This document shows, piece by piece, positions 52,269 through 60,299 of a stretch of DNA of 64,000 nt (its first letter is position 1; the number at the start of each line of letters is the position of its first letter). The DNA is from Maribacter arcticus. GTDB taxonomy: Bacteria > Bacteroidota > Bacteroidia > Flavobacteriales > Flavobacteriaceae. The notes beneath the pieces are model-generated. The model had not been told where the DNA came from. It did not search any database and was given only the letters and a program-made list of their open reading frames with translations. The translations under genes were made by a program, and so were the position numbers. The stretch is from contig NZ_FUYL01000004.1 of NCBI RefSeq assembly GCF_900167935.1, positions 200,256 to 264,255 on the forward strand. The letters run 5' to 3'.

Positions 52269-55178
52269 TTAATTTATAATTGAGTCGTAAATGACTTGTT
52301 GAATTCTAGTTCTTAACCCAGATTTAACTAATAAAGTATTAGAAGCTGATGGATATGTTCTGTTAGATAAAAACACATAAACAATTTCTTCTTCAGGGTC
52401 AGCCCAAGTATATGTACCTGTAAAACCACTATGACCAAAACTTTTTCTAGAAACACAACCACAGGTTGGTCCGCTATGTTCTAATTGTGGTTTATCAAAA
52501 CCCACTCCCCTACGCACATTCATATCGCAAAAATAGCAAGTATTAAATTTCTTAACTGTTCTAGAATCAAAAAATTTGGTGCCGCCATAATATCCGTTTT
52601 GAAGATACATTTGCATAATCTTCGCTACATCATTTGAGTTACTAAAAAGTCCGGCATGTCCTCCTACTCCTGCTTGCATCGCTGCCCCCATATCATGAAC
52701 ATAACCTTGTACAGTACCGTATCTATAATAATCATCTTCTTCTGAAGGTACAATCATATTTTTTTCAAACTTATCTAAAGGATTGTATGAGGTATGGTTA
52801 GCACCAAGCCGACTATATAGAAAATTATTGGTCAAATAATCTAAGCGTTGACCATAATTTTCTTCAATAACCTTTTTCATCACATAGTAAGGTACATCGC
52901 TATAACGATATCGATTAGACTTTAAATCTTGCCTTCCAATTCTATTATAAATCGAATCTTTATAGGCATCTACCAAATAAAGGTTATCATAGACTTTAGT
53001 TGAAAAACCAGGCAATGGTGAATTTCGATAAAACTCACCAGATGGCTTCCTATTTTCATCTAATGTATTAATGTAAAAAGGTATCCATGCAGGTAAGCGA
53101 CCATAATGTGACAAAGCCTTTAAAACGGTTACATTTTTAATTTCGGTATCGGAATAATTTGGTACTAATTCTTCAAAAGTATCATTCAACCCAATTTTAC
53201 CTTCCTCTTCCATCTTCATTACCATGGGCAACGTTGACAATATTTTTGTCAATGAAGCCAAATCATAGATATAATCATTAGTTATTTTTTCTTTGGAATC
53301 ATAGGTAGGCTTCCCAAAACTTTTTTGATATATAATTTTGCCTTTTCTTGCCACCAAAATTTGCGCTCCCGGAAACATTAAACTATCCAACCCATCATTC
53401 ACCATACGGTCAATATCCCCTAAGCCTTTCGAACTCATACCTACTCGCTCAGGTATACTATAACCAAGCCTACTTAGTGATTGTGTTTTAATTCCTGAAT
53501 TTACCGGAAAATCAGAGTGTGCACTAACCGGTAATTTCCCTGAAGCTCCTACCGCGCCAAAAAGAACTTCAGCAGTTTTCTCTTGAGCTAAATCACTATT
53601 CTGATAAGACATAACTACAGCATCAATATTCTGAAATGACTTAATATCAGACAAAGCATAAGGTTTAGCAAAAACACAAAGTATAAGATTAGACGTTCTT
53701 TCGGCCGCAATCTCTTGCAACCAATTTAGCTCGGTTGCACTAAATTTGTAGCCTTTCCATGGGCTTTCATTACTTTTATGATGGCCAATTATAACAAGGT
53801 TAAATTCTTTTAATTTCACTTTTAAGGTGTTGATATCATTCGCATCTACAACTGTTACGTTTGCGTAATTTTTCAGTCCTTTCACAAAAGCATTATTAGA
53901 AGCATCACCGAACTTCACATAGGCAATTTTCTTATTGTCCAAATTTTTGATAGCCATTAAGTCTAACTTATTCTTTACAATAGTAATCGCATTCTCAATG
54001 GCCTCTTCATAAATAATATCGTCTTCTAAGCTGTTTAAATCATCATATAGATTATCTAAAGCAATTGGCTTATAATTATTTAAACCTGCTTTGTATTTTG
54101 CTAAAAGAATTTTTTTAACCGAATATGCTAAGCGTACTTCGGTCAATCTGCCTTTTTCATAAGCATTTGTTAACTTCAATTTAGCACTTACTACATTCTC
54201 TGGCATTAAAAGCATATCATTACCAGCCATAAATGCTGACAATTCTACACTGCCATCACTTCCTTTGGTCGACACTCCTTTCATATTAAGGGCATCAGTA
54301 AAAATCAATCCTTTATAGCCAAGGTCTTCTTTAAGAAGTCCTGAAATTATTTGTTCAGAGATAGAAGAAGGCAATCCTTTTTTTATTTCTAGTGCAGGCA
54401 CTTCTAAGTGTGCTACCATTATACTGCTTAATCCAGAAGCAATCATTTTCTTAAAAGGATATAATTCTAAACTATCAAGACGTTTTTTAGAAAAAGGTAT
54501 TACCGGTAAATTGTGATGTGAATCTACTTCGGTATCCCCATGACCCGGAAAATGTTTACCATTTGCCAAAACGCCTGCACGCTCCATACCCTTAACAAAT
54601 GCGATTCCCTTTTCAACTACATTATCTCTATTTTCACCAAACGAACGATTGCCTATTATGGGATTATTCGGATTTGTATTAATATCTAAATCTGGAGCAA
54701 AATTGATATGTACTCCCAATCGTTTTGCATGCTTACCAATCTGATAGCCTACCTTTTCAACCACTGAACTATCCTGTATGGCACCTAAAGTCATATTCCA
54801 TGGAAAGGCATAGGTAGAATCTAACCTCATGGATAGTCCCCATTCTGCATCCATACCAATTAATAAAGGAAATTTTGATGCCGCCTGATATTCATTCGTA
54901 AGCAAGGCTTGCCTAACAGGCCCACCTTTAGAAAAAATAACTCCTCCTAAATTTTCTTTAATAATCAAATTTTTAATCTGATCTGTTGCTTGCTTACTTT
55001 GATTTGATGCGACGCTAACCATAAACAATTGACCCAACTTTTCATTTAAGGTCATTTTTTCATATTGCCTATCAACCCAAGTCTTTTGAGCTAAGCTATC
55101 CTTAGTAACTAAAGGATTTTGAGCAAGAAGGCTTGAACAACAAAATAAACCACAAAAAAATATTAAAATAAGGCGCAT
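52269..55178 (-). CDS. GH3 N-acetylglucosaminidase-like protein fused to a serine beta-lactamase-like domain
   Basis: 969 residues. Signal peptide ending SLLAQN; a NagZ-type GH3 domain (about 35-390) with KHFPGHGDTEVDSHHNLPVI carrying the catalytic Asp-His dyad of the flexible loop and IFTDALNMKGV with the nucleophile Asp; a C-terminal GH3 alpha/beta domain; and a class C beta-lactamase/transpeptidase-like domain (about 600-960) with the SxxK motif in LASLTKIL and a Tyr motif in RYSDVPYYV. This fusion is usual in flavobacteria and is thought to act on peptidoglycan fragments in the periplasm. It is exported, unlike cytoplasmic NagZ. Function as amidase or esterase of the second domain is unknown. 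Confidence 0.9.
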   Translation of the reverse strand: MRLILIFFCGLFCCSSLLAQNPLVTKDSLAQKTWVDRQYEKMTLNEKLGQLFMVSVASNQSKQATDQIKNLIIKENLGGVIFSKGGPVRQALLTNEYQAASKFPLLIGMDAEWGLSMRLDSTYAFPWNMTLGAIQDSSVVEKVGYQIGKHAKRLGVHINFAPDLDINTNPNNPIIGNRSFGENRDNVVEKGIAFVKGMERAGVLANGKHFPGHGDTEVDSHHNLPVIPFSKKRLDSLELYPFKKMIASGLSSIMVAHLEVPALEIKKGLPSSISEQIISGLLKEDLGYKGLIFTDALNMKGVSTKGSDGSVELSAFMAGNDMLLMPENVVSAKLKLTNAYEKGRLTEVRLAYSVKKILLAKYKAGLNNYKPIALDNLYDDLNSLEDDIIYEEAIENAITIVKNKLDLMAIKNLDNKKIAYVKFGDASNNAFVKGLKNYANVTVVDANDINTLKVKLKEFNLVIIGHHKSNESPWKGYKFSATELNWLQEIAAERTSNLILCVFAKPYALSDIKSFQNIDAVVMSYQNSDLAQEKTAEVLFGAVGASGKLPVSAHSDFPVNSGIKTQSLSRLGYSIPERVGMSSKGLGDIDRMVNDGLDSLMFPGAQILVARKGKIIYQKSFGKPTYDSKEKITNDYIYDLASLTKILSTLPMVMKMEEEGKIGLNDTFEELVPNYSDTEIKNVTVLKALSHYGRLPAWIPFYINTLDENRKPSGEFYRNSPLPGFSTKVYDNLYLVDAYKDSIYNRIGRQDLKSNRYRYSDVPYYVMKKVIEENYGQRLDYLTNNFLYSRLGANHTSYNPLDKFEKNMIVPSEEDDYYRYGTVQGYVHDMGAAMQAGVGGHAGLFSNSNDVAKIMQMYLQNGYYGGTKFFDSRTVKKFNTCYFCDMNVRRGVGFDKPQLEHSGPTCGCVSRKSFGHSGFTGTYTWADPEEEIVYVFLSNRTYPSASNTLLVKSGLRTRIQQVIYDSIIN

Positions 55179-55210
55179 AAAAATGTATGTACTGAGATAA
55201 CTATTATGGC

Positions 55211-55233
55211 ATGAAATTATTGCATTTCATCGA
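55211..55233. promoter_or_regulatory. Small inverted repeat with a TTTCATCGA motif upstream of the GH3 gene
   Basis: ATGAAAT (55211-55217) and ATTTCAT (55224-55230) form a 7-bp inverted repeat; the right arm continues as TTTCATCGA (55225-55233), the same 9-mer seen ahead of the genes at 22673 and 44714. No second copy lies 21 bases away. Confidence 0.3.
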
Positions 55234-55271
55234 TAAAACCCAATAATAATGATAGTTAAGAAGAAATCGTT

Positions 55272-55754
55272 TTATAGAAAACGAGCATGCCAACTCTCAG
55301 AGGCTGGTACTTCCCAATGTTCAAGGTATTCACCTTTATTGGTTACCAAATTGTTGAATACAATGGTATTCTTTGAAACAGCTTTTTGCTTCGCCATTGC
55401 CTTAAAGTCAAGTAAGCTTTTATAAGCTACGAACTCCCCTTGTTTATAAGACACATTCATTTTATCCAATAACAAAACGTCATATTTCTTTTCTAAAGCT
55501 TGAATAAAATGAACAGATGCATCAATTGAACAACCTGTAGCGCTTTGTGTATTCTGATCTAATGCAATTACTATAAATCTCTTATACTTTATCTCATACC
55601 CCGCATTTAGATCATTACCGTGGGCTGTCCAATTTCGTAAAAACACATCAACTTCAGACCTTATATCAACTAACTCATCTTCAGAAAATGAACGGCTACA
55701 TTGATATATCCAAACTCTTGCAGTCTCTGGTAACGTATTAAATTCTACTAGCAA
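55272..55754 (-). CDS. Conserved flavobacterial protein, often mislabelled ABC transporter ATPase
   Basis: 160 residues without signal peptide or membrane helix. Visible segments are LPETARVWIYQCSRSFS, FLRNWTAHGNDLNAGYEIKY, ATGCSIDASVHFIQAL and FNNLVTNKGEYLEHWEVP. Homologues in Bacteroidota genomes carry the name ABC transporter ATPase, yet there is no Walker A motif here, so that label is not supported. The conserved Cys in TGCSID and the Trp/His positions suggest a small-molecule or metal-related role, but function is unknown. It lies 17 bases downstream of the Fe-S protein gene, at the end of the same operon. Confidence 0.75.
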   Translation of the reverse strand: MLVEFNTLPETARVWIYQCSRSFSEDELVDIRSEVDVFLRNWTAHGNDLNAGYEIKYKRFIVIALDQNTQSATGCSIDASVHFIQALEKKYDVLLLDKMNVSYKQGEFVAYKSLLDFKAMAKQKAVSKNTIVFNNLVTNKGEYLEHWEVPASESWHARFL

Positions 55755-55771
55755 ATTATGTAATTTAAAAG

Positions 55772-56563
55772 TTATAAATCTTCTGCGGTCGCAATCAACT
55801 CTGCAATGTCCATTACAGCAATTGAATCTTCCTTCTCTTTATTCTTAACACCATCGGTCATCATCGTATTACAAAAAGGACATCCTGCTGCAATTATATC
55901 AGGCTTTATTTCTAAGGCTTGCTCGGTGCGTTCAATATTCACGTCTTTATCCCCTTTTTCAGGTTCTTTAAACATTTGTGCACCACCAGCACCACAACAA
56001 AGACCTCTTTGTTTACAGCTTTTCATTTCTACCAACTCTGCATCCAATTTTCGAATAAGATCTCTTGGAGCTTCATAAACACCATTAGCCCTGCCCAAAT
56101 AACAAGGATCATGAAAAGTGATTCTTTTACCTTTAAACATTCCACCTTCAATCGAAATTCTACCTTCGCTTAGCAGTTCTTTTAAAAACTGTGTATGGTG
56201 AACAACTTCATAATTTCCTCCTAAACCAGGGTATTCATTTTTAATGGTATTAAAACAATGAGGACAAGCTGTTACTATCTTCTTAATTTCATAGGCATTT
56301 AGCACCTCTATATTGGTAACTGCCTGCATTTGAAACAAAAATTCATTACCTGCACGTTTAGCTGGGTCACCAGTACAACTTTCTTCAGTACCTAAAACAG
56401 CAAATGATACATTAGCCTTATTCAAAATCTTAACGAAAGCTTTTGTTATCTTTTTTGCCCTGTCATCAAAACTACCGGCACAACCTACCCAAAATAAAAC
56501 CTCAGGCACGGTACCCGCCGCAAAAAATTCTGCCATTGTAGGCACTTTCAATTCACTTACCAT
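55772..56563 (-). CDS. CCG-domain Fe-S protein (heterodisulfide reductase subunit B / GlpC / LutA-like)
   Basis: 263 residues with two cysteine-rich CCG-type segments: WVGCAGSFDDRAKK with EESCTGDPAKR and TACPHCFNTIKNEYP in the first half, then HDPCYLGRANG, CKQRGLCCGAGGAQMF and GCPFCNTMM in the second. CCG domains bind a special [4Fe-4S] cluster and pass electrons in heterodisulfide reductase, succinate:quinone reductase and glycolate oxidase complexes. It lies eight bases downstream of a membrane Fe-S subunit, so the two probably form one membrane-bound electron-transfer complex. The physiological partner is not known. Confidence 0.88.
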   Translation of the reverse strand: MVSELKVPTMAEFFAAGTVPEVLFWVGCAGSFDDRAKKITKAFVKILNKANVSFAVLGTEESCTGDPAKRAGNEFLFQMQAVTNIEVLNAYEIKKIVTACPHCFNTIKNEYPGLGGNYEVVHHTQFLKELLSEGRISIEGGMFKGKRITFHDPCYLGRANGVYEAPRDLIRKLDAELVEMKSCKQRGLCCGAGGAQMFKEPEKGDKDVNIERTEQALEIKPDIIAAGCPFCNTMMTDGVKNKEKEDSIAVMDIAELIATAEDL

Positions 56564-56571
56564 ATCTTCTT

Positions 56572-57897
56572 TTAAGATTCTTTACTCCAGTTTAAACGGT
56601 CCATTTGGTTAAATGGCCAAGGTGCTCCATTATTTTCAATATTACCCATCATGTTATTCAAATCTGTTGGAGCAGCAGATTGTTCCATAACTAAATATTG
56701 TCGCATATCCATAATTATGGAAAGAGGGTCAATACTAATAGGACAAGCTTCTACACAAGCATTACACGAAGTACAAGCCCATAATTCTTCTGGACTAATA
56801 TAATCGTTCAATAATTGCTTGCCATCATCTTTAAACTCGCCATTATTCTCATCTATATTCTTACCCACTTCCTCAAGGCGGTCACGAGTATCCATCATTA
56901 TCTTACGAGGAGACAATTTTTTACCTGTTTGATTTGCCGGACATTCACTGGTACATCTTCCACATTCGGTACAGGTGTAGGCATTTAATAATTGAACCCA
57001 ACTTAAATCTTGTACGTCTGAAGCACCAAATTTATCTGGTACTGCAGCATCTTCTGCAGGCTCCGCATAAGGATCAGCATCTGGATCCATCATCATACGA
57101 ACTTCATCGGTTACAGATTGCAAGTTCTTAAACTGCCCTTTCGGAGTTAGTTTACCATAATAAGTATTCGGAAATGCAAGTAGTATATGTAAGTGTTTAG
57201 AATAGTACAAATAGTTGAGGAAAAATAAAATTCCTGCAATATGTAACCACCAAGCAGTACGTTCAATTACTATTAAAGTTGATATCGATAAATTTTCGAA
57301 TAACGGAGCTATAAAACTACTAATTGGAAACGAACCAGCTTTAGCATAATGTTCGGCTCCCATTTGTTGCAATTGATAATCTACTGCATTCATAGTAAGA
57401 AATAAAAACATCAATACCAATTCGATATACAGAATAAGATTACCATCATTTTTTGGCCAACCCGTCATTTCTGGTTTAAAGAATCTTTTTAAACGAATAA
57501 CATTTCTTCTTATCCAAAAAACAACTACTGCAATAATCACTAATAATGCCAATACCTCAAACGATGCAATTAGAAAACTATATAACCCACCTAATACAGA
57601 AAACATTCTATGTGTACCAAAAATACCGTCTAAGATAATTTCAAGTACTTCGATATTAATTATAACAAAACCAACATAAACGATAATGTGAAGAAAACCT
57701 GCAATAGGGCGAACAACCATCTTAGATTGACCTAAAGCAATCTTGGCCATATTTTTCCATCGCTGTGACTTATTGTCATTTATAGAAGACTCCTTACCAA
57801 GGAAGATATTTCGTTTTAATTTTGAAATATTCTTAACAAAGAATCCGACACCAACTATGAGTAAGAGTACAAAAATAATATTAGGGAGATACTGCAT
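56572..57897 (-). CDS. Membrane Fe-S oxidoreductase subunit with two 4Fe-4S clusters (HdrC/NarI-like)
   Basis: 441 residues. The N-terminal part has about five membrane helices in the manner of NarI-like cytochrome b subunits, with several His residues in or near helices (GFLHIIVYVGF, WWLHIAGILFF) that could hold haem. The C-terminal part carries two [4Fe-4S] motifs, CTECGRCTSECP and CTSCNACVEACP, each followed by the typical Pro. It is paired with the CCG-domain protein downstream. The pair probably takes electrons to or from the quinone pool; such pairs are widespread in Bacteroidota, often near electron-transfer-flavoprotein or lactate/glycolate genes, but none is visible here. Confidence 0.88.
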   Translation of the reverse strand: MQYLPNIIFVLLLIVGVGFFVKNISKLKRNIFLGKESSINDNKSQRWKNMAKIALGQSKMVVRPIAGFLHIIVYVGFVIINIEVLEIILDGIFGTHRMFSVLGGLYSFLIASFEVLALLVIIAVVVFWIRRNVIRLKRFFKPEMTGWPKNDGNLILYIELVLMFLFLTMNAVDYQLQQMGAEHYAKAGSFPISSFIAPLFENLSISTLIVIERTAWWLHIAGILFFLNYLYYSKHLHILLAFPNTYYGKLTPKGQFKNLQSVTDEVRMMMDPDADPYAEPAEDAAVPDKFGASDVQDLSWVQLLNAYTCTECGRCTSECPANQTGKKLSPRKIMMDTRDRLEEVGKNIDENNGEFKDDGKQLLNDYISPEELWACTSCNACVEACPISIDPLSIIMDMRQYLVMEQSAAPTDLNNMMGNIENNGAPWPFNQMDRLNWSKES

Positions 57898-57901
57898 AAA
57901 T

Positions 57902-58867
57902 TTATTCTTCTATTTTATCAGCTGGATCTTCTTCTGGAACTGTATAATCCTTTTGTTTTTTGCCGAAGACAGAAACATTGACATAGCGTTTTGGGTTTAA
58001 ACGAAAATCTTGTAAGAGAAGGTCTAATTCTCTGCTAGTACTATTCAAATTTGAGTATAGTTCCTTATCGTTCATCAGTAAACCTAGGGTACCATCGCCA
58101 TTTTCAATTTTTTGGGTTATCTTATCTAAACTGGCCATGGTTGATTCTAAACTTGCCAAAGTACGCCCCAAACCTGCTGAATTCAATGAATCTGAAAGCT
58201 TAGCGAAATTTGAAGTAAGTACATCAAAATTCTTAAATGAATTATCTAATTTTTCCTTATTTCCTTCTAAGACAGAATTAAGTGAAGTGGCACTCTGGTT
58301 TAAACTTGATATTAAAACATTCAGTCCTCCTATCACTTCTTTCAATTCCTTTTTCGTCTTTGAATCTAAGACAGAATTTACGTTAACTAAAACAGAATCA
58401 GCGCCAGAAATTGCAGATTCGAACTTACGCACCAAAGGAGTTAATTTTTGTTGTGCTAAATCTGTAATACCTGGCCTTGTCTCAGTTTTTAAGGTATCAC
58501 CAGATTGCGCAATACCAGTAGTATCAAAAACAGGTCTAATTTGCAATCCCTTACCTCCTATTATGCCTGTGTCGTAAAGTTCAACTAGACTAGTTTTAGA
58601 GAATTTAAAATCATTACCAACCGTAAAAGTCACTAATAAATTCCCTTTTTCATCCAAAAACTTTATATCATTAACTTTTCCAACACTAAACCCGTTAATT
58701 GACACGGATGTACCAGATTGGAGTCCGCCAACATTCGGATAAACGGCATAGAAAGTTTTGCTGTTGTCAAAAATAGGAGTGGATTTCAAATAGCTGAATC
58801 CCATGATAAACAAAAGAATACCTCCTATTACAATAATTCCTGTTTTTACTTCTCTAGATAGTTTCAA
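57902..58867 (-). CDS. MlaD/MCE-family lipid transport protein
   Basis: 321 residues: one N-terminal membrane helix (GIIVIGGILLFIMGFSYL) and an MCE domain (about 35-120) with the family block YPNVGGLQSGTSVSINGFSVGK and YDTGIIGGKGLQIRP. The rest is a long amphipathic helical region (residues 140-280) as in proteins that bridge the periplasm. MCE proteins bind lipids and work with an MlaE/MlaF-type ABC transporter in phospholipid trafficking between the membranes. The partner genes are not in this window. Its gene is four bases upstream of the membrane Fe-S gene and about 48 bases downstream of the amidase gene. Confidence 0.9.
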   Translation of the reverse strand: MKLSREVKTGIIVIGGILLFIMGFSYLKSTPIFDNSKTFYAVYPNVGGLQSGTSVSINGFSVGKVNDIKFLDEKGNLLVTFTVGNDFKFSKTSLVELYDTGIIGGKGLQIRPVFDTTGIAQSGDTLKTETRPGITDLAQQKLTPLVRKFESAISGADSVLVNVNSVLDSKTKKELKEVIGGLNVLISSLNQSATSLNSVLEGNKEKLDNSFKNFDVLTSNFAKLSDSLNSAGLGRTLASLESTMASLDKITQKIENGDGTLGLLMNDKELYSNLNSTSRELDLLLQDFRLNPKRYVNVSVFGKKQKDYTVPEEDPADKIEE

Positions 58868-58914
58868 GCAATTATATTTTTAGTATACTCAAAATTAGGA
58901 ATAATATTCACACT

Positions 58915-60156
58915 TTATGGAGTTAATTCAGAAACCTCATCCATTGCTTGTTTAATAGGAATTCTTTCTCCTAATTTATAAGCAACTATGTACGCTGACT
59001 TATATCCTTTTTCTTGTGCTAAGGTTTGCATCATTTTCGCTTCTCTATATGACCTGGTTTCCCCGTACATATAACGATATAAATTTTTATAAGGCTCTTG
59101 CGACAAATTTGAAAGACCATTAAAATTAGCAGAAGTTAGTTGTACATTTTTACTACTAGCCATTAACTGAATCTTAAATATAATTGATTCTGCAACCTCT
59201 TTAGAAGTAATAGCCTCCTTTGGATTAGCTACAACTACAGGCTTTTCTATAACATCTTTTACTTCTTCAGCTTTTGCGGGAACATCAGTCGGTTCTTGTT
59301 GTTTTATTACAGCAATTTCTTCTTTAATTGGTGGTGCTTTTGGTTTCTCAATAGATGTTTCTACTGTTTTTATGGTTGGCTGAACCCCCTCTTTATAATG
59401 CAATATTGCTTTTGCAATAGCATTTCCTATTTCGTTTTGACCTTTACCTGAATTCAAATAGGCACCTTCATCTTTATTGGTTAAGAAACCCGTTTCAACC
59501 AAAACACTAGGCATAAAGGTTTGATGCAACACAATAAAACCAGCCTGCTTCACTTGTCTATCCGTCCTCTTTAAAGAACTTGAAAAATTCTCCTGAATCA
59601 TGGTAGCCAAAGCTACACTCTGATCTAAAAATTCTTCTTGCATTATCGTCAGTCCAATAACAGATTCCGGTGAATTAATATCATAATCAGCATATCTATT
59701 TTCGTAATTATCCTCTAAATAAATTACAGAGTTCTCTTTCTTGGCAATTTCAAAGTTTTGCTTATTGGCATGCAGTCCAAGTACAAAAGTTCCTGCACCA
59801 TGTGCGTCTGAAGTATGAGAATCACAATGAACCGAAACAAATAAATCTGCATTTGCCTTATTCGCTACTTCGCCTCTTACATACAAATCGATGAAAGTAT
59901 CATCTTTACGTGTGTAAATAACCTTAATATCTTTATTATTAGATAAAATTTCACCTACTTTCAAAACTATATTAAGTGCTATCTTTTTTTCTAGATAACC
60001 ATTACCTAAGTTACCAGGATCATGGCCACCATGACCAGCATCTAATACAACAATAAAAGGGTCATCAGACTTTTTTTCTGTATCTAACCCTGTAAAAGAT
60101 TGAAGCAAAAATGAGATTACTATAACTAGTGAAATGCAAAAGAATTTTATTTTCAT
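58915..60156 (-). CDS. N-acetylmuramoyl-L-alanine amidase (Amidase_3)
   Basis: 413 residues. Signal peptide (FFCISLVIVISFLLQSF), then the Amidase_3 catalytic domain with zinc ligands in VLDAGHGGHDPG (His), NGYLEKKIALN (Glu) and VSVHCDSHTSD (His), and the catalytic Glu in VLVETGFLTNKDEGAYL. A low-complexity Lys/Pro/Glu linker follows (about 250-315), then a SPOR-like C-terminal domain (IIFKIQLMASSKNVQL to YKSAYIVAYKLG) that binds denuded glycan strands at the septum. It cleaves cell-wall peptide stems during division. It is transcribed away from lptD, so the 104-base region between them should hold both promoters. Confidence 0.94.
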   Translation of the reverse strand: MKIKFFCISLVIVISFLLQSFTGLDTEKKSDDPFIVVLDAGHGGHDPGNLGNGYLEKKIALNIVLKVGEILSNNKDIKVIYTRKDDTFIDLYVRGEVANKANADLFVSVHCDSHTSDAHGAGTFVLGLHANKQNFEIAKKENSVIYLEDNYENRYADYDINSPESVIGLTIMQEEFLDQSVALATMIQENFSSSLKRTDRQVKQAGFIVLHQTFMPSVLVETGFLTNKDEGAYLNSGKGQNEIGNAIAKAILHYKEGVQPTIKTVETSIEKPKAPPIKEEIAVIKQQEPTDVPAKAEEVKDVIEKPVVVANPKEAITSKEVAESIIFKIQLMASSKNVQLTSANFNGLSNLSQEPYKNLYRYMYGETRSYREAKMMQTLAQEKGYKSAYIVAYKLGERIPIKQAMDEVSELTP

Positions 60157-60232
60157 AAGTACTAGGGATTATATAGCCCTGATAATGGTTAAATTTATTG
60201 TAACACCCTACATTAGGATTAAAAAATATATG

Positions 60233-60240
60233 TAAGTTTG
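60233..60240 (+). promoter_or_regulatory. Bacteroidota -7 element for the lptD-like gene
   Basis: TAAGTTTG, an exact TAnnTTTG match, lies 60 bases ahead of the likely TTG start at 60300 and 21 bases ahead of the alternative TTG at 60261. No clear -33 partner is visible. Confidence 0.5.
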
Positions 60241-60299
60241 ACATCTGAAACAATGGCTCATTGGACTGCCAAACCTTTACAAAAATAGGATATATAGCC

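Noticed and set aside
55272..55754. ABC transporter ATPase label for the 160-residue protein
   Set aside because: No Walker A, signature or Walker B motif is present.
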